A stretch of 64,000 nucleotides of DNA. Origin: Fodinibius halophilus. GTDB taxonomy: Bacteria > Bacteroidota > Rhodothermia > Balneolales > Balneolaceae. The notes under the pieces were generated by a model. The model was not told where the DNA came from, did no database searches, and was given only the letters and a program-made list of their open reading frames with translations. Of the stretch, positions 43,181 to 49,929 are shown piece after piece (within the stretch, counting starts at the first letter, position 1; each line of letters begins with the position of its first letter). The DNA is taken from NCBI RefSeq assembly GCF_011059105.1, contig NZ_JAALLS010000003.1:1-64000 (forward strand), in the 5' to 3' direction. Made by a program: the position numbers and the translations under genes.

Positions 43181-44156
43181 TTTTTAGTTTTGCTAAACGT
43201 TTTTTAGTTGTAACGAGACTCGATATCCGAACTCCGAAATGTTCATCGATAACAACCACCTCGCCCAAAGCAATACGGTTGCCGTTTACCAACACATCTA
43301 CCGGCTCACCGGCTAACTTCTCGAGTTCGATAACTGACCCCTTTGCCAACTCTAACACCTTTCCTAATGGCAGCTCAATGCGTCCCAACTCAACCGACAC
43401 ATCCAACTCTACATCTTTTAGCAGATCCATTTGGTGCGCACCTTCGTTTGTGCTTCCATTTTCTTCCGAAAATTCTGCAAACTCAATATGGCGGGCAGAA
43501 ACAACTTCCTGCTTGTGACCTTTTTTCGACTGAGAGCCTGAATCTGATTCGGATAGCCCGCTATCATCTTCGTCATCGTCTTCCAGAGAGCTTATCTCAT
43601 TTACTGCTCCATCAGCCTCTTCTTCGGGCTCTTCTTCAATTTCTTCTTTTACAATTTCGGTAGCCGGATCTCCCAGCAAGAACTCTGCCCGAACTGCTTC
43701 ATCAGCAATTCCTTCGATCTCCATTTTGGTCCAGTAATATTCTTCGTGCATGAGCTCTTCTTGCATCTCTTCTTTGGAGAGCACTTGCACCTCATTGAAC
43801 TCAAATTCTAAATCACGCTCTTTAGCCTCTTCAATAATAACCTTCGAGAGGTCATCAGAGAACTCTTCTAACAGCCCTATCGTCTGCTCATTTTTCTCTT
43901 TCTCTTCGACGCCAAGCATAATACTTGAAAGGAGGCCAAACCACTCTTTATCGAGTACTACGACCACATCAGAACTGCTGTTTACCTCTCGTGTATAGAG
44001 ATATATATCAGTATCAGCTGAATTTTCGAGTGACGATTCATTTTCTACCCGTTCAAAGTCATCAATCTCAATATCTGTTTCTTCAAACATTAATGAGGTT
44101 AAAAACTCTTCTACAGTAGGTAGATACTGCTCTAGTGTATCTTTTGGGATATCCAT
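43167..44156 (-). CDS. fliN: FliN/FliY-type switch protein with long N-terminal extension
   Basis: A 329-aa protein, about 2.5 times the size of plain FliN. Residues ~240-325 form the SpoA/FliN C-terminal domain (DVELDVSVELGRIELPLGKVLELAKGSVIEL, then VDVLVNGNRIALGEVVVIDEHFGVRI). The N-terminal ~160 residues form a separate domain that may be related to the CheC-like part of FliY (SSIMLGVEE), joined by a very acidic linker (~170-215). Part of the C-ring, binding FliM/FliG and the export ATPase. The extension could take over CheY binding, since FliM here lacks its usual motif (inference). Confidence 0.85.
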   Translation of the reverse strand: MDIPKDTLEQYLPTVEEFLTSLMFEETDIEIDDFERVENESSLENSADTDIYLYTREVNSSSDVVVVLDKEWFGLLSSIMLGVEEKEKNEQTIGLLEEFSDDLSKVIIEEAKERDLEFEFNEVQVLSKEEMQEELMHEEYYWTKMEIEGIADEAVRAEFLLGDPATEIVKEEIEEEPEEEADGAVNEISSLEDDDEDDSGLSESDSGSQSKKGHKQEVVSARHIEFAEFSEENGSTNEGAHQMDLLKDVELDVSVELGRIELPLGKVLELAKGSVIELEKLAGEPVDVLVNGNRIALGEVVVIDEHFGVRISSLVTTKKRLAKLKNGSS

Positions 44157-44163
44157 AATTAAA

Positions 44164-45099
44164 TTATATAACTTCCTGTTCGTTAATTTCTTCTATCATT
44201 TCAAATATTTTTACCGCTCGTCGGCCACGTAGCACACCGGGGTAACCCGACATTTTATGCACATTATTGACAAGGATCTCTAGTGGCTGGTCGGTACGTT
44301 GGTTAAGAGGGATCAGATCCCCTTCTTCAAGATCCATGATGTCCTTAATTGAAAGTTTCGTAGAGCCTAATAACGGCTTGATGTTTACACCAGCGTTTGA
44401 AAGGGTGTACTTATATGACTCTAACTGTTCTTCCGTTAACTTCTCAGTTTCGGTCTTCTTCCCTTTTTTCAAGACCGAATTATTCATAGCCTCTTTGAGT
44501 AAGCTGTACGGATAAGAGAGATGCACTTTAATGCTGTGGTCTTCAAATCCGATACGCAATTTCACAACAATAGTCGGATCTACAGACGCCAAATGAATAT
44601 TTTCGGGTTTGCTCTCGTATGTTGCTGAGTCGATATCAAATTCCATGTACGGCTCCCAGGCAACCATTATTTCATCGTTGACCCTGTTTACAATACGGGA
44701 AATGATCTTTTCTTCAATAGTGGTAAGCGTCCTTCTTTCTGAAATATCACCTCCGTACCCACCACTTTGTCGCTCGACCAGGTGGATACAAAAAGCGGGC
44801 GGAATAACCATTATTATATTTCCCGCAAACTTCTCTACAGAAAGAAGATATATTGCGCTTGGGCTTTTTATCTTATTGAGAAATTTGTTCGCAGAAAGCT
44901 GATCAATTTTCTGTAGCGAAACATCTACCTTTTGTCGGAGTGCACTACCAAAAATCCGGCTTAAACTACGAGCAAACATATCATGGAGAGAGCGAAGATT
45001 TCGCATAATCTCCTTACTAAAAAGCTTGGGCTGCTTAAAGTCGTAAGACTCTACATATTTTACATTATTAAGCTTTTGCTCAGATTGCTGGGTTTCCAT
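44164..45099 (-). CDS. fliM: Flagellar switch protein FliM without N-terminal CheY-binding motif
   Basis: A 311-aa C-ring protein. It contains YDFKQPKLFSKEIMRNLRSLHDMFARSLS, the VERQSGGYGGDISERRTLTTIEEKI block with the GGxGG motif, and a C-terminal SpoA domain (IPLNQRTDQPLEILVNNVHKMSGYPGV). FliM usually begins with an LSQxEIDALL peptide that binds phospho-CheY; here only ~17 unrelated residues precede the YDFKQP block. Reading further upstream in frame gives no start before a stop codon, so the loss is not a start-site error. It sits between fliL and fliN. Confidence 0.92.
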   Translation of the reverse strand: METQQSEQKLNNVKYVESYDFKQPKLFSKEIMRNLRSLHDMFARSLSRIFGSALRQKVDVSLQKIDQLSANKFLNKIKSPSAIYLLSVEKFAGNIIMVIPPAFCIHLVERQSGGYGGDISERRTLTTIEEKIISRIVNRVNDEIMVAWEPYMEFDIDSATYESKPENIHLASVDPTIVVKLRIGFEDHSIKVHLSYPYSLLKEAMNNSVLKKGKKTETEKLTEEQLESYKYTLSNAGVNIKPLLGSTKLSIKDIMDLEEGDLIPLNQRTDQPLEILVNNVHKMSGYPGVLRGRRAVKIFEMIEEINEQEVI

Positions 45100-45130
45100 A
45101 AAATTGGGACCGCTCGGGTATTCATTAATA

Positions 45131-45628
45131 TCATTGCATTACGTACTTAGAGTAATACAAATTGCGTACCGAACGCTTGCCAATTGCTTGATTTATTATT
45201 TGAACCAGCTCAAACCGTAACTCCTCTTTACCCTCTATGCCCTGCAGTTCTGATACAGAACGGGCCGAAAGGTATTTAATAAGGTCGTTACGAATCTTTG
45301 ACTTGTTCTCTTTGATGAGCATAACTTCCTCCTTTTTAACCAGTTCAAGGGATAATTTGACCAAAAAGTACCGTTTTCCGTTGGTATTAGCCGGATTAAC
45401 GATAATCTGCTCTAGCTGATATTCCCCAGATTCAGGAGGAAAAAAACCATCTATATAGCTATAAATGGCTTCATAATTATTTGAAATGATATAGTAAGAA
45501 AGAAAGGCTTGTCCGCCGATTAGTAATACAATCAGGAAATATTTTCCAATTGTTCGAAATTTTGACGCTTTTGCCTTCCGCTTCTTACTGTCAACAGAAG
45601 TGTTTTTATCTTTTTTACCTTTACCCAT
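45131..45628 (-). CDS. fliL: FliL, stator-associated membrane protein
   Basis: A 165-aa protein with a Lys-rich N-terminus, one transmembrane helix (YFLIVLLIGGQAFLSYYII) and a periplasmic domain. This domain contains YQLEQIIVNPANTNGKRYFLVKLSLEL, the hallmark FliL segment, and IRNDLIKYLSARSVSELQGIEG. FliL surrounds MotB and stabilises the stator under load. It lies between motB and fliM. Confidence 0.92.
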   Translation of the reverse strand: MGKGKKDKNTSVDSKKRKAKASKFRTIGKYFLIVLLIGGQAFLSYYIISNNYEAIYSYIDGFFPPESGEYQLEQIIVNPANTNGKRYFLVKLSLELVKKEEVMLIKENKSKIRNDLIKYLSARSVSELQGIEGKEELRFELVQIINQAIGKRSVRNLYYSKYVMQ

Positions 45629-45684
45629 AACAATTCATTTTAACTCATTTACGATATTGCTATCTATTTCAGCAATAATTTCTA

Positions 45685-46383
45685 TCATCTGCCCGTGGCA
45701 GTCGTCATTTTCGAAGGCACGTCTTCATAATACCTGACGTATATTTCAACTCTTCTATTTTTTCGCCTGCCTTCTTCGGTATCATTTGTTGTAACCGGTT
45801 TATACTCACCAAAACTACTGGCCTCAAATTTTCCCGGGGCCAGGGGAGCTTCTTTACTCATAAATTGGACAACAGAAACCGCTCTTGCAGCTCCAAGGTG
45901 CCAGTTCGAACGATACATCGAGCTACTGGCAATAGGCACATTATCGGTGTGCCCCTGCGTTTTAACCTCTCGTACTTCTCTGTTCATCACATCACTAATT
46001 TTGCCTATCACATCTTTTGCCCGCGGCAACAGCTTGGCCGAACCACTGTTAAACGTCAGCGAATCGCTGAGCGTAATCTTTACCCCATCTTCTATGCGTT
46101 GTATTTCAACTTCAGAGGAAAGCCCTTCCTCTTCCAAATACTTCTTAATCTGCTCCCATTCTTCGCGCAAGGTGTTATTACTCTGCTGCTTGCGAGAAGC
46201 ATTATTTTCATTAATAACGCTTACCGACGACTGGAAGTGAGAAATAAAATTGTTGAATGTGGACTGATCGATACCGGGCGTAAGCACATACAGTAACACA
46301 AAGAACACTAATAAAAGTGTTACCAGGTCGCTGTAGGTTACGAGCCAGTTTCCATTTCCAGATTCTTGTTCAGGGTCTCCCAT
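45685..46383 (-). CDS. motB: Stator protein MotB
   Basis: A 232-aa protein. A short cytoplasmic N-terminus precedes the single transmembrane helix WLVTYSDLVTLLLVFFVLL, whose Asp (D18, the equivalent of E. coli D32) carries the driving ion. The C-terminal OmpA-like peptidoglycan-binding domain contains VKTQGHTDNVPI, NWHLGAARAVSVVQFM and EGRRKNRRVEIYV. The N-terminus is shorter than usual. Its start overlaps the end of motA by 46 bases. Proton or sodium use cannot be decided here. Confidence 0.95.
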   Translation of the reverse strand: MGDPEQESGNGNWLVTYSDLVTLLLVFFVLLYVLTPGIDQSTFNNFISHFQSSVSVINENNASRKQQSNNTLREEWEQIKKYLEEEGLSSEVEIQRIEDGVKITLSDSLTFNSGSAKLLPRAKDVIGKISDVMNREVREVKTQGHTDNVPIASSSMYRSNWHLGAARAVSVVQFMSKEAPLAPGKFEASSFGEYKPVTTNDTEEGRRKNRRVEIYVRYYEDVPSKMTTATGR

Positions 46384-47225
46384 TCTTCATCCTGTATTTC
46401 AATCCATTGGTCATATAGTTTTTTATCTCTGTCGTTTCCGATCGAGAGTTCTTCATGGAACTTTTTATACTCGGCTCTGCTCTTAGGATCAACATGTATT
46501 AACATCTTTTTTTCCATGATACGAGGATTTTCGCCCTCCACCATTGAAAGAATACCTACTCGAAACATTTCCTTTCTATTCAGATCAAGCTTACTCAAAT
46601 ACTGTAGCTTGCCGGCCAAAGGCCCCAGCAGCATGTTGGCAAAGACTGTTCCATATAAGGTTGTAATTAATGCCACTGACAAGCCGGCTCCCAGCGATTC
46701 GGGATCCGATATATTTTGAAGCATCAGCACCATACCTATTACTGTTCCAATCATTCCAAAGGCCGGTGCGTACTCTGCCATCGAATCTAATACCTTAACA
46801 GATACCTTCAGCTGCCGCTCCTGGGCCTGTATCTCATCTCTGAGAATGTTAGCAAGGCTTTCCTGGTTAAATCCATCTACGGCTAACTGCATGCCATTTT
46901 TCAAAAATTCATCTTCAATATTTGCCACATCCGAATCAATTGCCAACAGACCGTCAGTCCGAATTTTTCGGGCAAACATACGCATAAGCTCCATATCTGT
47001 TCGCAGGTCTACCGACTTTGCGCTCATCATCTTTTTAATCGTTTCAAAACTGTTCTTTATGTCTTCGAAACTATAGTTAATCATGGTTGCTGCCACAATA
47101 CCACCAGAAACCATCAAAAAAGATGAAAAGCTTGCAAATATGACAATATCACCCTGCAATACAATGGCTCCGATAATCAGAGTGAACCCAAGTATAAAAC
47201 CGATATTTGTTGATCTATCTAACAT
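46338..47225 (-). CDS. motA: Stator protein MotA
   Basis: A 295-aa protein with four transmembrane helices. It starts MLDRSTNIGFILGFTLIIGA (PomA/MotA-type entry); EYAPAFGMIGTVIGMVLML and ALITTLYGTVFANMLLGPLA carry the conserved Pro and pore residues. The cytoplasmic loop interacts with FliG. The ATG at 47,225 lies only about eight bases after the -10 box of a strong sigma-28-like promoter and lacks a Shine-Dalgarno, so the message is predicted to be leaderless. Confidence 0.95.
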   Translation of the reverse strand: MLDRSTNIGFILGFTLIIGAIVLQGDIVIFASFSSFLMVSGGIVAATMINYSFEDIKNSFETIKKMMSAKSVDLRTDMELMRMFARKIRTDGLLAIDSDVANIEDEFLKNGMQLAVDGFNQESLANILRDEIQAQERQLKVSVKVLDSMAEYAPAFGMIGTVIGMVLMLQNISDPESLGAGLSVALITTLYGTVFANMLLGPLAGKLQYLSKLDLNRKEMFRVGILSMVEGENPRIMEKKMLIHVDPKSRAEYKKFHEELSIGNDRDKKLYDQWIEIQDEEWETLNKNLEMETGS

Positions 47226-47232
47226 GTGCTTA

Positions 47233-47258
47233 TTATCGACATGTACGACTAAAACTTA
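47233..47258 (-). promoter_or_regulatory. Sigma-28-like promoter of motA operon
   Basis: On the minus strand TAAG (47,258-255), then 14 bases, then GTCGATAA (47,240-233). The -10 box is identical to that of fliS and the spacing matches all four sites of this type. The start codon follows within eight bases. Confidence 0.65.
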
Positions 47259-47411
47259 ACAGTGAAATTTATTTTCACGAGATACCCCAGATAGAGTACT
47301 TGGAGCGAAGTTTTGGTCAACAAAAAAGGGAGGGACTCATCATTTCTAACCCAATATTTTAAAACCAGGCTAGTCGTTAAGGTCGGGATTTATAACTTAT
47401 CAGTCTACTTT

Positions 47412-47479
47412 ACATAAAAAAGAGACGCCCCGAACTTATATCTAATAACAAGGTTATCGAATATAAGAACGAGGCGCCT
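47412..47479 (-). terminator. Strong intrinsic terminator after flgE
   Basis: Read on the minus strand, AGGCGCCTCGTTCTTATAT (47,479-461) pairs with ATATAAGTTCGGGGCGTCT (47,441-423) over 19 positions with two mismatches and two G-U pairs, then CTTTTTT. The loop itself contains a second small hairpin (GATAAC-CTT-GTTATT). It ends the flgB-to-flgE transcript and isolates motA. Confidence 0.88.
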
Positions 47480-47508
47480 GCTTATGGGGATTTTTTACCG
47501 TCTGCTAA

Positions 47509-49137
47509 TTATCGTTTCAAGTTCACTGCCTCCGTAAGCATCTCATCTGAAGTACTTATCACTCGTGCACTGGACTGATAAGCACGCTGGGCAGTAATCA
47601 TCTCAGTAAACTCCTGTGCAAGGTCTACATTGGACCCTTCAAGAGCACCGGAACTAATATCCGTATTCGAAAAATTAGCTGCTGAGTCTACAAAAACTTC
47701 TCCTGCAGCAGAAGTTGCCTGAAACAGACCTCCGCCTACCATTTCCAAGCCGCCTTCGTTCTGTACATCAGCAAGAGCAATCTGGGCAAGATCTTTATTC
47801 TGTCCATTATCATAAACACCCTGCACACGCCCCTCACCATTAATACGCACATCAACGAGTGAACCTTGCGTATAGCCGTCTTGGCTTAGAACCTTTGCCG
47901 TATTACTACCGGCATATTGGGTAAACGAAGTCCCTTCGCTATTGCCTAACTTACCTTCAAAGCTCATAGTGCCGGCTCCATTTCCGGGCTCAAACTCGAT
48001 ATTAAAGGTATCCCCGGATGTGACTTGTCCCATTTCATCAAATGTTACCGTCCCGGTAGCGCCGCTATTTATAGTTTCACCATCAGCAAACTGCGCATCA
48101 TACTCCCAGGTATTCTCGGCAGTTTGTGTAAAATCAAGCAACAGAGAATGCTCTTGACCTAGATCATCGTACACGGTGGTACTCATGGTCTGCGTCTTGG
48201 TATTCCCTTCCTGTGAAATCTGGAAGCCGGGGAAATTGAATGTACCCGAACCACCACTCACTGATACCGAATCGATATTCAGATCGCTGTCTCCCAGGTT
48301 ATCAGACTTGAGTTCGAGCATACCGTCAACAAGACGCAACTGTCCATCAAGGTCGGCGTCAGAATCAATAGCTGAATTAAGACCACTAAGCATATCACCT
48401 ACACTATCTCCCGATGAGTAACTATAACTAACCGAGGTAGTGGTAGAACCACCATTTGAAGTCATGTTCAATGTTACGGTCTCACCACCGGTTAACCCTG
48501 AGGTTTGGCTAAGATCTGAAATATCCGTACTCGTTTCGGCGAGGTCACCGCTACTATCCGTAAAGGCACTTTGTGCCGTAATTGTTTGTCTGGTACTGGT
48601 ATCGGCATTCAGGTTCCCGCCCAAGTTCACTTCCGAGGTCTTTTGAGGAGCCAGAGCATTTTCAAAGTCAATCTGCACATTATCAGTAGCTCCTCCACCC
48701 AGAATATTACCGGACTTGTTCGCATTATACCCCTGTACATAATTACCAGAGGAATCAACCAGGTTCCCATTCTTATTAAAGGTAAAGTTACCGGCTCGGG
48801 TCATCAGATCCTGACCTCCGGAGTTAACTAAAAAATATCCATCACCCTGGAGCGCCAGATCAGTAGCTTTTCCGGTATTTTGAATAGTACCCTGGCTAAA
48901 ATCACGATCTACAGAAGCAACACTAACGCCCAACCCTACTTGGTTGCTTAACGAAGGTGCGGAATCTCCCCCACTGGACCCTCCAATATTTTCGTTCATA
49001 AGCTCCGAAAATGTAACATTTGAAGATTTAAAACCGGTCGTATCAACATTCGCAATGTTATTACCGATTGTATCCATTTTGGTTTGAAATCCCTTCAAAC
49101 CACTTACCCCTGCATTTAAAGACTTAATTAAAGACAT
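47509..49137 (-). CDS. flgE: Flagellar hook protein FlgE
   Basis: A 542-aa axial protein. It begins SLIKSLNAGVSGLKGFQTKMDTIGNNIANVDTTGFKSS with the NNIANVxTxGFK motif. The middle is long, Ser/Thr/Gly/Asp-rich and variable; MSTTVYDDLGQEHSLLLDF is the conserved hook-domain entry. It ends DLAQEFTEMITAQRAYQSSARVISTSDEML. Longer than enterobacterial FlgE (about 400 aa) but within the range seen elsewhere. A good Shine-Dalgarno (AAGGAGT) precedes the ATG. Last gene of the flgB operon. Confidence 0.95.
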   Translation of the reverse strand: MSLIKSLNAGVSGLKGFQTKMDTIGNNIANVDTTGFKSSNVTFSELMNENIGGSSGGDSAPSLSNQVGLGVSVASVDRDFSQGTIQNTGKATDLALQGDGYFLVNSGGQDLMTRAGNFTFNKNGNLVDSSGNYVQGYNANKSGNILGGGATDNVQIDFENALAPQKTSEVNLGGNLNADTSTRQTITAQSAFTDSSGDLAETSTDISDLSQTSGLTGGETVTLNMTSNGGSTTTSVSYSYSSGDSVGDMLSGLNSAIDSDADLDGQLRLVDGMLELKSDNLGDSDLNIDSVSVSGGSGTFNFPGFQISQEGNTKTQTMSTTVYDDLGQEHSLLLDFTQTAENTWEYDAQFADGETINSGATGTVTFDEMGQVTSGDTFNIEFEPGNGAGTMSFEGKLGNSEGTSFTQYAGSNTAKVLSQDGYTQGSLVDVRINGEGRVQGVYDNGQNKDLAQIALADVQNEGGLEMVGGGLFQATSAAGEVFVDSAANFSNTDISSGALEGSNVDLAQEFTEMITAQRAYQSSARVISTSDEMLTEAVNLKR

Positions 49138-49226
49138 ATTGTACTCCTTATTTGGTTATAAGTGGCAGCCTAAAAACGTCCACTGCCTTATTTATTAAAT
49201 TGATTATTTGTATTACTCATTTATGA

Positions 49227-49907
49227 TTAAGAACTCTGGTTCCCTACGGTTTCGATATTACCAATAGGCACTTCTACTCCATCAACTGATATCAGTACAC
49301 CATCACCGCTAAATCGAATTCTATTTGCAGTACCTTCGGTAAACATCCGTGATTTCACACTATTATCACCGTTAGTGGCTTTGATCTCAACGTTGTACTG
49401 GCCTTCAGCTACACTGCGGCCGTCGTTATCTCGGCCGTCCCAGGTCCAACTATTCTCGCCGCTCGATCCGCCATTCAAACTTTCTGTTCTAACGGTACTG
49501 CCTGATGCATCTTTGACGACAATCTCAACATTCTCTGCATTGTTATTCAATTCAAAATTAACATCCGCACTGCCACCGGCATCGAGATTAACTTTGTTAC
49601 TTAAGGCCCGCACATTTTTACCCGTCAGGGAAGCGGCCATAGAGTTTGTCATTTCAACCCGCATCATTTCCTGGGTATCTTTTAATGATGAGATCCCTTT
49701 GTTAACTCCTACCAGCTGCTCTACAGAGTTAAACTCTGCCAGCTGTGAAGCAAACTCTTTACCGTCCATTGGATTAATTGGGTCTTGGTTTTTCATCTGG
49801 GCAACCAACAGTTTCAAGAACTGGTCTTGCCCCAGCTTTTTATTACCGCCTGCTGATTGTTCTTGCCCTATAAATGATGATTGGGCACCTAATTGACTTA
49901 CATCCAT
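49227..49907 (-). CDS. flgD: Hook cap / scaffolding protein FlgD
   Basis: A 226-aa protein with GQDQFLKLLVAQMKNQDPINPMDGKEFASQLAEFNSVEQL, the defining FlgD N-terminal block. A Tudor/fibronectin-like C-terminal pair of domains follows (SWTWDGRDNDGRSVAEGQYNVEI). Caps the growing hook and is discarded at completion. It lies 22 bases after fliK. Confidence 0.95.
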   Translation of the reverse strand: MDVSQLGAQSSFIGQEQSAGGNKKLGQDQFLKLLVAQMKNQDPINPMDGKEFASQLAEFNSVEQLVGVNKGISSLKDTQEMMRVEMTNSMAASLTGKNVRALSNKVNLDAGGSADVNFELNNNAENVEIVVKDASGSTVRTESLNGGSSGENSWTWDGRDNDGRSVAEGQYNVEIKATNGDNSVKSRMFTEGTANRIRFSGDGVLISVDGVEVPIGNIETVGNQSS

Positions 49908-49929
49908 AACTATTTACCTCTATTGTTTT

